From positions 20,584 to 84,583 of the forward strand of contig JAXMHQ010000024.1 of the NCBI GenBank assembly GCA_046346665.1: DNA of 64,000 nt, read 5' to 3'. Source of the stretch: JAXMHQ01 sp046346665. Its GTDB lineage: Bacteria > Verrucomicrobiota > Verrucomicrobiia > Limisphaerales > JAXMHQ01. Position numbers and translations under genes: made by a program. Shown here piece after piece: positions 15,919-25,560 of the stretch (its first letter is position 1; the number at the start of each line of letters is the position of its first letter). The notes under the pieces were generated by a model. It was not told the origin of the DNA. It worked only from the letters and a program-made list of their open reading frames with translations, and made no database searches.

Positions 15919-17550
15919 TTATTCCGCAATACCTAAAATGGTGTCGAGATCCTCCTGCGCCGTTTGGATTGGCATCAGGTTGAATTTGTCGACCAGCACG
16001 TTCAGAACAGCGGGCGTGACGAACGCCGGCAGCGTGGGTCCGAGCCGGATGTTGCGGATGCCGAGGTGCAGCAGAGTCAGCAAAATGGCGACGGCCTTCT
16101 GTTCGTACCAGGACAGGACCAGCGAGAGCGGCAGGTCGTTGACGCCGCAGCCGAACGCGTTCGACAGGGCGACCGCGATCTTGATGGCCGAATAGGCGTC
16201 GTTGCATTGGCCAAGATCGAGCAGGCGCGGGATCCCGCCGATGTCACCGAAATCCATCTTGTTGAACCGGTACTTCCCGCACGCCAGCGTCAGGATCACG
16301 CAATCAGCCGGGATGCGCTCCGCCAATTCGGTGTAGTAATCGCGTCCGCTCCGCGCGCCATCGCAGCCGCCCACCAGGAAAAACCGCTTGATCGCGCCGG
16401 ACTTCACCGCGTCGATCACCTTGTCCGCCACACCGAGAACCGCGTTGTGGCCGAACCCGACCAGAATGGTCTTGTCCGGTCCGTCGGCGGCAAATCCCGG
16501 CGCGTCGAGCGCCGCCTGGATGACCTGTGAGAAATCATGCCCGCTAACATGGACCACGCCAGGCCACCCGACATGGCCGGTGGTGAAAATGCGCTGTGCG
16601 TAGCTGCCTTGCGGTTCCTGGATGCAATTCGTTGTCATCAGAATGGCGCCGGGGAAGGAAGCGAACTCGACTTTTTGATCCTGCCACGCGCCGCCGTAGT
16701 TGCCCGCTAGATGCTTGTATTTCTTCAGGCCCGGATAACCATGCGCTGGAAGCATTTCGCCGTGGGTATAGATATTGATCCCCTTCCCTTCCGTCTGGCG
16801 CAGCAACTCTTCGAGGTCGACCAGGTCGTGGCCGGAAACGAGGATGGCTTTGCCCTTGAGCGGTTCGACGCGGACGGGCGTGGGCACCGGGTGGCCGAAG
16901 CGGCCGGTGTGCGCGGCGTCGAGGAGCTCCATCACCTTGAGATTCATCTCGCCGCATTTCATGCAGAGCGTGAACAGGCTTTCCACGGTGGATTTCTCCT
17001 GCGCGAGCACCGCCAGCGCTTCGGCGAGGAACGCGTAAACTTCGGGCGATTCCGATCCCAGGATCCGCGCATGATCCAGGTAGGCCGCCATGCCCTTCAA
17101 ACCGTAGGCGAGCAACTCCTCGAGCCCGGCGATGTCCAATCCCAGCGCGTCCCGTTTCGCGGCGATGGATACCAGGCGGCCGGCGCCGACCAGGCCGGCG
17201 CGATCGGGCGCAGCGACCCACGTGGCCGGTCCGCGCAGGTTGTTCAACTCCCCACCGCACAGGCGTTTTGCCCGATCCCGAAACTCCGCGGCGTCGCGAA
17301 TGGCTTTTTCGATCGCAGCCGCGTCGAAGTTGACATTGGTCACCGTGAGGAAAAGCCCGCGGAGGAGAAATCGATCCAGCTCAGGCTCCGACATGCCCAA
17401 CAATCGCGCCTGGTGGACGTATTGCGCGACGCCCTTGGTGGCATGAAACAGCACGTCCTGGAGAACGGCCGTTTCCTCGTCCTTGCCGCACACTCCAAAA
17501 TCGATGCACCCGGTTCCCTTCGACGTTTGCTCGCACTGGTAACAAAACAT
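15919..17550 (-). CDS. hcp: Hybrid cluster protein (hydroxylamine/NO reductase)
   Basis: A 543-residue class I-like Hcp. The N-terminal cysteines (Cys3, Cys6, Cys15, Cys21; CX2CX8CX5C) ligate the proximal [4Fe-4S] cluster, unlike the CX2CX11CX6C of enterobacterial forms. Downstream motifs of the hybrid cluster are present (for example EGKGINIYTHGEMLPAHGYP, GNYGGAW, HVSGHD, GCDGA and LACGKYRFN). The enzyme reduces nitric oxide or hydroxylamine in anaerobic/nitrosative stress. I use the ATG at 17550, which gives the canonical MFCYQCEQT start. No hcr reductase gene is adjacent. A TTGAC-N4-GTCAA dyad lies about 97 bases upstream and probably binds a Crp/Fnr-type regulator. Confidence 0.95.
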   Translation of the reverse strand: MFCYQCEQTSKGTGCIDFGVCGKDEETAVLQDVLFHATKGVAQYVHQARLLGMSEPELDRFLLRGLFLTVTNVNFDAAAIEKAIRDAAEFRDRAKRLCGGELNNLRGPATWVAAPDRAGLVGAGRLVSIAAKRDALGLDIAGLEELLAYGLKGMAAYLDHARILGSESPEVYAFLAEALAVLAQEKSTVESLFTLCMKCGEMNLKVMELLDAAHTGRFGHPVPTPVRVEPLKGKAILVSGHDLVDLEELLRQTEGKGINIYTHGEMLPAHGYPGLKKYKHLAGNYGGAWQDQKVEFASFPGAILMTTNCIQEPQGSYAQRIFTTGHVGWPGVVHVSGHDFSQVIQAALDAPGFAADGPDKTILVGFGHNAVLGVADKVIDAVKSGAIKRFFLVGGCDGARSGRDYYTELAERIPADCVILTLACGKYRFNKMDFGDIGGIPRLLDLGQCNDAYSAIKIAVALSNAFGCGVNDLPLSLVLSWYEQKAVAILLTLLHLGIRNIRLGPTLPAFVTPAVLNVLVDKFNLMPIQTAQEDLDTILGIAE

Positions 17551-17640
17551 GATGTGGTTTCTTTCTAATCGTTTCGCCGGAGCCGCGTGATTGCGGCATC
17601 CCTGGCGCCAGCAACTTTGCAGAAACCGGCCGGGACGGCC

Positions 17641-17654
17641 TTGACGTGGGTCAA
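17641..17654. promoter_or_regulatory. Crp/Fnr-type operator dyad upstream of hcp
   Basis: TTGAC-GTGG-GTCAA, a perfect 5-bp inverted repeat with a 4-base spacer, centred about 97 bases before the hcp ATG. This is one base per half away from the Fnr consensus (TTGAT-N4-ATCAA) and fits the type of site used by HcpR-like regulators that control hcp. I see no clear -10 box beside it. The role is inferred from the motif and from hcp being the classic target. Confidence 0.6.
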
Positions 17655-17758
17655 ATGAAAAGCGGGCGCAGAACAATATCTGATTCCTTCGCATGCCGGC
17701 GCAAAGCAGATCTTATTTTAAATCCACACAGAAGCCCGGGCAGCAGTTCCGTACCAAG

Positions 17759-19228
17759 CTATTCCATGGCCGCCAGGACTTCATCCAACGGCACCGTGGC
17801 GAAGGTTGTGGCGGAGTCGCTCATCGCGTAGGGGATGACGAGCTCGCGCCCGTGCAACAGGGCGCCACAGGTGTACACGACGTTAGGAACATAACCTTCG
17901 CGCTCGGATTCGTTCGGTGACAGCAGCGGTTCGCGCAGGCGGCCCAGCACGCGCGTGGGATCCTCCAGGTCAAGCAGGAAGGCGCCGAGGCAATATTTTC
18001 GCATCGCACCCACTCCGTGGCTCAACACCAGCCAGCCCGCTTCCGTTTCGATGGGCGAACCGCAATTGCCGATCTTGATGAATTCCCACGGCTGCGCGGG
18101 CTGCAGCAGGACCCGGGGCGTCTGCCAGAAATGAATGTTCTCCGAGAACATCAGCAGGATGTTTTCGTCGTCCTGGCGGGACAACATGGCGTATTGCCCG
18201 TTGATCTTGCGCGGGAACAGCGCCATGCCCTTGTTTTGCACCGCGGGCCCGTTGAGGGTGTTGAACCGGAAATGGGTGAAGTCCGCCGTCTCCAGCAGCT
18301 GCGGCAGGGTGATCTTCCCGTCGTAAGCGGTATAGGTCGCGTAATAGGTGAATCCGCCGCCGTCGTTCTGGAACCGAACGAAGCGGGCATCCTCGATCCC
18401 GTTGCTCTGGCTGGGTGCCGATGGAAAGAGCACGCGCTGCGAAACGCGCGTTTCCGCCGGAAAATTCACTTCATAATTCGATTCCGCCAGCAGCAGGATG
18501 CCCCGCGCGGCGCGCGCGGCCGTGGCATCCGTGGCATCCGGCGTGAGCCCCGAGGCGACGAGGGCCTGCCGCAATTCCTTCAGCGTGAACTCCTCCCCGA
18601 GCCGATCCAGCACGCGCGCGCAAAAATCGTTCTGCACGCCCGCCTCCTCGAGCTTGCGCTGGAACAATCCCTTTTCATAAGCGGCATTGGGCACCCGTTC
18701 GGGTTCCGTCACGAACGGCACCGGGGGCGTGAGGGTGATGCGATGCTGCGCGCTGATCACGCCCGTGCGGAAGGTGATCGAGGAGATATGCCCCTCGCCC
18801 GTCGCCCGCAGGCTCAGGATGAATCGCAGAGCCCCGCGGGGCACGTCGGACTGGTCCGGGTGCGGCACGATGGACGGATTGAACAAGGCCGCGGATTCCG
18901 GCGAATATTCGTGCGTGAAGTAGGCGCCGATCAGTTTCTGCCGCTCCGTTGACGGCTGCGCGCCGGGTTCGAGACAGGCCCGCACTTCTTCGAATCGGGT
19001 TTGAAGGATCCGTTCCACCTGTTCGTGGCGGTCGGCGAATTCGCCAAGCACCAGCCCCAGCAGCCGGGAGACTTCGTCCTCCGGCAGCGCCATCAGTCTC
19101 CCGACCATGCGCCGGGCGATCTCGTCGGTGGTGGGACGGAACGGCCGCATGAGCACGCGTGCCCGGTCCGGCACCAGGGTCGGCCCGATGCGTTTGGCAT
19201 GGACGCCAGGTTGGGTGTTCTCGGTCAT
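17759..19228 (-). CDS. GH130-family glycoside phosphorylase-like protein
   Basis: A 489-residue protein matching the five-bladed-propeller GH130 fold, which phosphorolyses beta-mannosides or related sugars using inorganic phosphate. Recognisable stretches are SNGIEDARFVRF, NKGMALFPRKI, IGNCGSPIETEAGWLVLSHGVG, and YVPNVVYTCGALLHGRELVIPYAMSD. The first ~150 residues (starting IGPTLVPDRARVLMRPF) form the usual entry strand plus a helical extension with charged residues. It starts 9 bases after the stop of the upstream GT4 gene, so the two are one operon. Specificity (mannose, glucose or other) is not decidable here. A phosphorylase beside a glycosyltransferase suggests control of a small soluble glycoside or oligosaccharide. 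Confidence 0.85.
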   Translation of the reverse strand: MTENTQPGVHAKRIGPTLVPDRARVLMRPFRPTTDEIARRMVGRLMALPEDEVSRLLGLVLGEFADRHEQVERILQTRFEEVRACLEPGAQPSTERQKLIGAYFTHEYSPESAALFNPSIVPHPDQSDVPRGALRFILSLRATGEGHISSITFRTGVISAQHRITLTPPVPFVTEPERVPNAAYEKGLFQRKLEEAGVQNDFCARVLDRLGEEFTLKELRQALVASGLTPDATDATAARAARGILLLAESNYEVNFPAETRVSQRVLFPSAPSQSNGIEDARFVRFQNDGGGFTYYATYTAYDGKITLPQLLETADFTHFRFNTLNGPAVQNKGMALFPRKINGQYAMLSRQDDENILLMFSENIHFWQTPRVLLQPAQPWEFIKIGNCGSPIETEAGWLVLSHGVGAMRKYCLGAFLLDLEDPTRVLGRLREPLLSPNESEREGYVPNVVYTCGALLHGRELVIPYAMSDSATTFATVPLDEVLAAME

Positions 19229-19237
19229 GGGCGGGCG

Positions 19238-21514
19238 TCAATCAGAGAGGGGCTCCTTGAACGTGACGAGGGTGTTCTGCAACGCCCGCTCTTCCGCCAG
19301 TGCGAGCAAAAAGGCCAGGGTGGATTCCGCGCCCTGGTTCTGGCTCAGTCGATCGACGTGCAAGCCGTCGCGGCAGCCGCCGGTCTCCGCGTTGTACAGC
19401 GCGATGCCCAGGTCGTTCCGTCCGAGAAACCATTCAAACGCGCGGCGCGCCTCGGCAACCCAGAATACATCGCCCGTGGAATGCCAGGCCTCGATGCACG
19501 CGGACACCGTCGCCTGGGCCTCGATGGGCTGCTGGTCAAACTGCGCGCGCTCCTTGCCGCGCGGGTAAAATCCATTCGATCCCACAGGCCGGAAGGCGCC
19601 GGTTTCGGACGTCTGAAGCCTGACGAGCCAGCGGAGCGTCCCGAGGCCGACCTCGAGCATGGGGGCGTTGCTGAGGCGGCGTCCGCTGAGAATCAGGGCG
19701 TGCGGCAGCTTGGCGTTTGTGTAGGAGACGGTGTCTTCGAACCACTGCCAATCGTCCGCCGCGGCGTCGGCGTGGCGTTGCATCAGTTTTGCCGTGAGCG
19801 AATCGCGAATCTGGTTCGTGCGGCGGTCCCCGCCGAACCGCTGGAGGTATTCGTCGATCCCGATGAGCGTGCAGGCCCAGGCGCGCGGCGACGTGAATTC
19901 GGCCGCCACGGGAAGCGCCTGCTCGAACAATTGCGCGGCCAGCATCTGAAAGCTGTCCTGTCCCGCCTGCGACACGCACAGCCCCAGGGCCCAGAGCGCG
20001 TGCCCCTGGCAATCCTCGGATCCGACTTCCTCCAGCCAATGCCGCTCGAAGCTCATGAAATTGCGGAAGCGGCCCCGCTTGCGATCGAACGCGTGGTTGA
20101 GAAACGCGATGCAGGCCGCCGCCAGAGCGCCGAGCCGCGGGGTACCCTGCCCCAGCTTTTGCAGCATCAGCGCCAGCACCAGCGCCCTCGCATTGTCGTC
20201 CGTGCAATATCCCTCGGAAAAATTCGGCACCGCAAAACTCGCGTGCTGGAAAATTCCGGTCGAATCGCTCATTCGATACAGGTGATCCAGCTTCAGCTCC
20301 GGGAGGTGGCCGGGCTGTTCGTCAAGCGTCCGGATGGGGGACCTTTTGCGCCCCACGAAACTGTGGTCGTGGCGGGCTTGTTCGAACGATTTGGAATACA
20401 ATTGCGCCACGCGGCTCCAGACCATTTCACGGCCGAGCTTGTAGGCGTTTTTGCGCATGGAATGCCGCAGGGTTTCGTCACGCAACAAGTCCACCACCGC
20501 CCCGGCGATCGCCGGCGCGTCCCGGAACGGAACCAGCTTCCCGCGCTCCGCCGTCAGCAGCTCCGCCGCGTGCCAGTAAGGCGTCGACACCACGGCGTTG
20601 CCCGCGCCAAAGGCATAGGCCAGCGTCCCGGAGGTGATTTGCGCCTCGGTCAGGTAGGGCGTCAGGTAGATGTCCGCCGCCCCGATGAACCGCATCAACT
20701 CCTCGAGCTCGACAAAGCGGTTGAAAAAAACCACGTGCTTCTCCACGCCCAGGTCCTTGGCCAGCCGCTCGAGGCTCAAGCGGTAGGCCTCGCCCTCGTG
20801 CCGGAGCAGGTTCGGATGCGTCTGGCCGAGGACGATGTAAACGATGTTCGGAAATTCACAAAGAATCCCCGGAAGCGCCCGCAGCGCGTATTCGATGCCC
20901 TTGTTCGGCGACAACAAACCGAACGTCAGCAGCACCTGCCTGCCCGCGACACCGAATTCGTCCTTGAAATAATTCGGATCGGCGAACGGCATGTCGGGAA
21001 TGCCGTGCGGGATGAGATCCACCTTCGACATCGGGGCCCCGTACACGTCGCGCAGGAATTCCATGCCCCGTTCGCTCATCACCACCAGCCGGGTGGAGAG
21101 CCGGACCAGGTCGCGCATCACGCGCCGCTGCTCGGCATTCGGCTCGCGCAGGACGGTGTGCAGCGTGGTGACGATGGGCATTTGCAACTCCCGCAGCAAG
21201 GCCAGCACATGGCTGCCGGCCGGGCCGCCAAAAATCCCGAACTCATGCTCCACGCAAACCACGTCCACGTCCGTGATGTTCAGGAAATCCGCAGCGCGCA
21301 GATAAGACGGGAGATCCTGCTCCGCGATCTCAAACCGCACCTCCGCGGGATAATCGTATCCCTCGGCGACGTCATTGACCGGCACCACGAGGCATTGGGT
21401 CGCCGGAAACTCCGTGGCGATCGCGCAGCGCAGATCGGTTGTGAATGTGGCGATGCCGCACTTGCGCGGCAGGTAGTCCCCCAGGAAGGCAATTTTTCTT
21501 ATCTCGGCAATCAT
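19238..21514 (-). CDS. GT4 glycosyltransferase fused to an alpha/alpha-barrel domain
   Basis: A 758-residue two-domain protein. Residues 1-380 form a GT-B glycosyltransferase: the N-terminal loop FLGDYLPRKCGIATFTTDL, VVCVEHEFGIFGGP, the second Rossmann start LLTFGLLSPNKGIEYAL, and the donor-site EX7E region around LTEAQITSGTLAYAFGAG and AAELL. Residues 400-758 are helical with repeated Trp/Glu-rich hairpins (for example HALWALGLCV, CIEAWHSTGDVFWVAEARRAFEWF, and NQGAESTLAFLLAL), like the six-hairpin fold of some glycosidases and isomerases. No signal peptide is present; it is cytoplasmic. It precedes GH130 by 9 bases. Which sugar is transferred, and what the C-terminal domain does, is unknown. 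Confidence 0.85.
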   Translation of the reverse strand: MIAEIRKIAFLGDYLPRKCGIATFTTDLRCAIATEFPATQCLVVPVNDVAEGYDYPAEVRFEIAEQDLPSYLRAADFLNITDVDVVCVEHEFGIFGGPAGSHVLALLRELQMPIVTTLHTVLREPNAEQRRVMRDLVRLSTRLVVMSERGMEFLRDVYGAPMSKVDLIPHGIPDMPFADPNYFKDEFGVAGRQVLLTFGLLSPNKGIEYALRALPGILCEFPNIVYIVLGQTHPNLLRHEGEAYRLSLERLAKDLGVEKHVVFFNRFVELEELMRFIGAADIYLTPYLTEAQITSGTLAYAFGAGNAVVSTPYWHAAELLTAERGKLVPFRDAPAIAGAVVDLLRDETLRHSMRKNAYKLGREMVWSRVAQLYSKSFEQARHDHSFVGRKRSPIRTLDEQPGHLPELKLDHLYRMSDSTGIFQHASFAVPNFSEGYCTDDNARALVLALMLQKLGQGTPRLGALAAACIAFLNHAFDRKRGRFRNFMSFERHWLEEVGSEDCQGHALWALGLCVSQAGQDSFQMLAAQLFEQALPVAAEFTSPRAWACTLIGIDEYLQRFGGDRRTNQIRDSLTAKLMQRHADAAADDWQWFEDTVSYTNAKLPHALILSGRRLSNAPMLEVGLGTLRWLVRLQTSETGAFRPVGSNGFYPRGKERAQFDQQPIEAQATVSACIEAWHSTGDVFWVAEARRAFEWFLGRNDLGIALYNAETGGCRDGLHVDRLSQNQGAESTLAFLLALAEERALQNTLVTFKEPLSD

Positions 21515-21654
21515 TCCTTAATAGGGGGCGGTCTCGGGGCGCCTAGCCAGGGCGGTCCACACCGCACCGGGGTGCCTCGGAAGACGCAGTTCCATCCTCC
21601 CACGGTAGCTTATCCCCCCTGCCCGCGATAGTAATGAAATCGGCCGGGCCGAGG

Positions 21655-23827
21655 CTACGGTTTCACCAGGCGGAAGAAGACGGCGGCATTGGACGAGTTG
21701 AACGGCACCGAAACCTGGTTTGTGGAGATCGTTCCGGAGACGTTCACCCAGTTGTTGCTGAGGCCGACTTCGAGGCTGTTGGTCTGCGATTGCAGTTGCC
21801 AGCCGGTGTGATCGGACGGCCAGCTGATTTGCACCCGGGTTGAGTCGGAGGTGAAACCGATCTGGGCCGGGATGGAGGAAGTCGGGCGGGCGCTGACCTC
21901 GCTTGAATCGGCGCTTTCTCCCGAGCCGTTCACGGCGCGCAGGACGTAGAAATAGATCGTGCCGTTGGCCACGCCATTGTCGGTGAACGCCAGTCCGGTG
22001 TTGGTGGCGATGGTGGAATAACCCGAACCGCTGGTGCCGGAACGTTTGACGTAATAATTGGTCGCGGTGGGCGCGGCAGACCAGGTCAGGGCAACGCTCC
22101 CGTCGCCGGCAGTTGCGGCGAGGCCCGCAGGAGCGGACGGAGGCGATGGCGGCCAGCCGGGCGCGGTCACATTGTCGAATGTCGCGGTGCAGAGATTCGC
22201 GGCGTCATGGCTGGTCAGGGCCAGGCCGATGTAAACCGTGGATCCCATCGTGATATTCGTCGTGCCCTGCTGGGCCCAGGTGGTGCCGTTCGAGGAGCGG
22301 TAGCCGGTAAAGGTGTTGCCGCTGCGGACGAGCCGGAGCCAGTATGGCGCGCTCAGACCGGTAGTGCTGTTCCAGCTCGTGCCACCGCCGGTGCTGGAAC
22401 GGAATTGCCAGGTGGCGCCGTTGCCCGGGGTGATTGCAATGAAGGCATTCGCGGCGCCGGAATCCAGCCCCGCGCGAATCATCACGCCCGCTTTCGACCA
22501 CCCATTGACGTTCTGCACCGAAGCCACCCGGGCCGTGATCGTGCAGTCCCCGGAGACGGCCAGGTAAACAAAGCGGAGCGCGTCTGCCGTTCCCTGGATG
22601 TCTCCCCCCGCGCCCACCAGCGTGAACAGGTTGTTTGTATAGCCAGCGGTTCCGGCCACACCGACCGTCCCGATGTCCTGCGTCAGCCACGGCGACGGCA
22701 CCGGCGGCAGCACGGCCGGCGGCGGCAGGGCCGCCCCACCCGTCAATGCCGTGACATTGTCCTGGTCATAAACGGCGCCGCTGGTCCAGTTGAAGGCCTG
22801 TCCGGTCCCCGGTGTATCCCAGTAAAACGGACTCAGCCCGTGGCTGCGCGCCGAATCGGCAATGTATTTGTGGTAATACGTCCGCGACGCGAGATGCAGG
22901 CTCAGGTCGGGTTCCGGCAGAGTCGTGCGCTTCATCGCGCCGAACATCCCCGATCATCACCGGGATTCCGTGGCTGACGAACTTGTCCGTCATTTTCTGG
23001 AATTGCGCATCGAGGTAAGCCTCCTCGCCGTAAGTGGCATTGCGCGTCGGATTGGAAGTCGAATGATACGCCGCGCCCCAGAAATAAAACATGTTGCCCC
23101 AGCTCTGGTCGCTGGACAGCCCGCAGAGATTCCAGGGCGTGTAATAATGCACCTCCACCATCAAACGTCCGGGCGTCGAATCCGAAGGCAACGAGTTCAT
23201 CAGATTGTACGTGGTGTCGATGTCGGTGTTCGGCCCCTGGACGACGAGCCAGCGGTTGGTGTTGTAACCGCCGGCGCCGCGCACGGCGACGACGAAGGTG
23301 TTGTAGTACGTCATCAGCTCGGCCATTTTAGCAGCGTTATCACAGTTAGGTTCGTTGGCAGCGGCGAACAGGACGTTGTTGCTGTAGCCGGCGAACGCCG
23401 AGGCGATCTGCGACCAGTAGGAATTCATTTTGGCGTTGATGGTCGAATTCACGGTCCCGGTGAGATTCGTTTCCAGCCAGCCGCCGTCCCAATGATCGTT
23501 GATGACCACGGTGAGATTCGTGGCCAGGCACCAGTTCACGACCTGCTGCACGCGCGCCATGAAAACGGGATCGATGACATACGTCGTCTGGTTCGCATGG
23601 CTGTTCCAGGCGCAGGGAATGCGGATGGTGTTGAAACCGGCGTGCGCGACCGTGTTGATGAGCGCCTGGGTGGCGGCGGGCCCCCAGCAGCCTTCGCCGC
23701 ACGGCGGTTCCAGCGTGTTGCCCAGGTTCCAGCCGTAGGTGGGCATGGGAAGCTGCGCAAACGCGCCGAACGGCAGATTCAACAGGCACAAAATGGAAAG
23801 AATCGCGGATCGGATCAGGGGAGTCAT
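21655..23827 (-). pseudogene. GH5 endoglucanase interrupted by one extra base at the nucleophile codon
   Basis: Two frames make one gene. The first part (ATG 23827, signal peptide ending FGAFAQ) has the GH5 pattern GWNLGNTLEPP, RIPCAWNSH, VINDHWDGG and the acid/base NEP (Glu159). It reads to GIPVMIGD, then falls into a wrong frame. The rest reads FGAMKRTTLPEPD and on to HGLSPFYWDTPG. Removing one base (A on the plus strand at 22946) restores GIPVMIGEFGAMKR, so the nucleophile Glu294 lies at the break. Downstream are a laminin/CBM-like domain (about residues 350-540 after repair), an FN3 domain and the shared C-terminal module (WPSDHTGWQLQSQTN ... VFFRLVKP). The downstream frame is otherwise intact, so either a recent mutation or a sequencing error is likely. 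Confidence 0.85.
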
Positions 23828-23994
23828 TGTGTGTCCTTGAAAAGGGTTACATCTCGGGAGCCGGAGCATTTGCAGAGTATTGTGGCCCTTTTCGCGACGC
23901 CGTAAAGTCGTCTATTCTTACGATGCCACCAACGAAATTACAATCCGATCCCGTATCACCTGCGGACAGCCTCGGCACAGGCGGCGCGGTCCGA

Positions 23995-25449
23995 TCACTT
24001 CATTTCAATCCAGCATTCGTGGATGTTGTTCGAACCGCGTCCACACGACGTCAGCGGGGTCATCCAGACCGTGCCGGACAAATGTTGGCCTTCACTTTGC
24101 AGTTTTGAAGAGACATTGGCGGCGTGTGCCAGGGCCTGCGCGGCGTCGCCGCGGCAGTAAAACCGCGCGGCTTGCCGTGCAGGCAACTTCTGGACGGAAC
24201 CGTCATTTTCCACCAAAGAGTGAATCGAGTCCGGGATCATCAACCACAGCGTTCGAGTCTGCTTCTCCGGATCGATTTCCTGTCGAACGGGACTGTCGAC
24301 GAGCGCGCCATGATCTTCCACCTTGCTGAAGAGCGCTTTCTCGAGGGCCGCCGAGCCCTGGCGCCGATCCTGCCGGGGCTGCCACGGAACCGTGTCGGAT
24401 TTCCAGTACCAGGCGCCGGGCAACTTGATCACGGCTGTCTCCGAAACCCCCGAGGCACCCAACCCGAGAGCGTCCAGCGGATCGGCCGGGGGCGGCAAAT
24501 GGCTGCGGGTCTGCTGCAAATACCAGCTCACCACGGCCTCCTGGTCGAAATCAGGCGGCAGGTTGTGCGGCGCGCCTTTCAACAGCGAGTACTTCACCGT
24601 GCCGCCCGCTTTTTGCAACGCGCTCACCATCTGGTCGGCATACCCCGGCGGGATCACATCGTCGGCCGAACCGTGAATCACCCAGACCGGGATATTTTTC
24701 AGGCGCGCGGCGCGGAATGGGCTTCCCGCACCGTCGCGCGGCGAAATTGCGGCAAAACGTTCCGGATTGTTCATCGCCCAATCCCATGTCCCCATGGCCC
24801 CGAGGCTGTGTCCCTCCACGTAAACCTTGTCCGGATCCACAGGCAAAATCCGGAGCAATTCATCAAGGTAAGCATTCAGGAAATCCAATCTCCATGGCCC
24901 GCGCTCGTTGATGGGCGTAACCTGGAAGGCTCGCCCGCCCGTTTTGCCGCCCGGCGCGTAGGAAATCTTGTGGCCCAGCCAGCCGGACCCGTGCAGCCCG
25001 ATGATCAAAGGAAACTTGCGCCCTTTTTCCGGGAACCCCTCCGGAAGACTCAACTGATAATTCGCGCGGGCCAGTGTGCCGTCGGGAAGCTTCTTTTCAA
25101 ATGCCAGCGGAAAGGCGCTGCCGGGATGCTCGGCAATGAAATTGTGCCCCTGCTCCAAAGCATCCGCCAACTCGGCGGCATACACATCGGGTGCGATAAA
25201 CCACTTGTCGGCCGGGTCGTTGGTGTGGTTTCCCCAGGCGGGATACCAGGCCAGTGCGGCGCGATAAATCGGTTCATAATCGGATCCGAAGTTTCCCGCC
25301 TTGGCCTCCAGTGCTCGAAGCCGCTGCCCTAACGGATTGTCATTATCCGGCACAGCACGTGCCGTCGCGCCAACGAGGCCGAGGCAGGCTAACGTGAAGA
25401 GAACCACTCGGCCGACTCGTCGGGGTTTATGTTGGCGTGGCATTTTCAT
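23995..25449 (-). CDS. Exported alpha/beta-hydrolase esterase (polyhydroxyalkanoate depolymerase-like)
   Basis: A 484-residue protein with an N-terminal signal anchor (LFTLACLGLVGATARAVP). The alpha/beta hydrolase core has oxyanion-hole HGSGW, nucleophile Ser215 in VEGHSLGAMG, an Asp region (HGSADDVIPPGY) and the catalytic His in KGAPHNLP (about residue 300). This is the LpqC/esterase-D-like pattern of secreted feruloyl or acetyl-xylan esterases and depolymerases. About 170 further residues after the core are not recognised. It follows the broken GH5 by 167 bases on the same strand, which suits removal of ester decorations from plant polysaccharide, an inference from neighbours. The ATG at 25449 (MKMPRQ) is chosen; MPRQ two codons later is equally good. 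Confidence 0.8.
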   Translation of the reverse strand: MKMPRQHKPRRVGRVVLFTLACLGLVGATARAVPDNDNPLGQRLRALEAKAGNFGSDYEPIYRAALAWYPAWGNHTNDPADKWFIAPDVYAAELADALEQGHNFIAEHPGSAFPLAFEKKLPDGTLARANYQLSLPEGFPEKGRKFPLIIGLHGSGWLGHKISYAPGGKTGGRAFQVTPINERGPWRLDFLNAYLDELLRILPVDPDKVYVEGHSLGAMGTWDWAMNNPERFAAISPRDGAGSPFRAARLKNIPVWVIHGSADDVIPPGYADQMVSALQKAGGTVKYSLLKGAPHNLPPDFDQEAVVSWYLQQTRSHLPPPADPLDALGLGASGVSETAVIKLPGAWYWKSDTVPWQPRQDRRQGSAALEKALFSKVEDHGALVDSPVRQEIDPEKQTRTLWLMIPDSIHSLVENDGSVQKLPARQAARFYCRGDAAQALAHAANVSSKLQSEGQHLSGTVWMTPLTSCGRGSNNIHECWIEMK

Positions 25450-25560
25450 GGGAATTTTGAATACGATCGGCGCCGCCCTCGCGGCCCGGACTTCCTGCGA
25501 GGCAGGTTAGCCGCTTCAGACCGCGCCGGCGACTGTTAAAGGAGCGCGATTGGGCCGCGA

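Noticed and set aside
19001..21631. Plus-strand frame of about 870 codons opposite the GT4 and GH130 genes
   Set aside because: Crosses two genes on the other strand, Arg/Pro-rich, no domain.
21655..22947. A stand-alone protein starting MFGAMKRTT
   Set aside because: It is the 3' half of the GH5 gene after a one-base shift; no ribosome site precedes it, and the GH5 frame continues in it.
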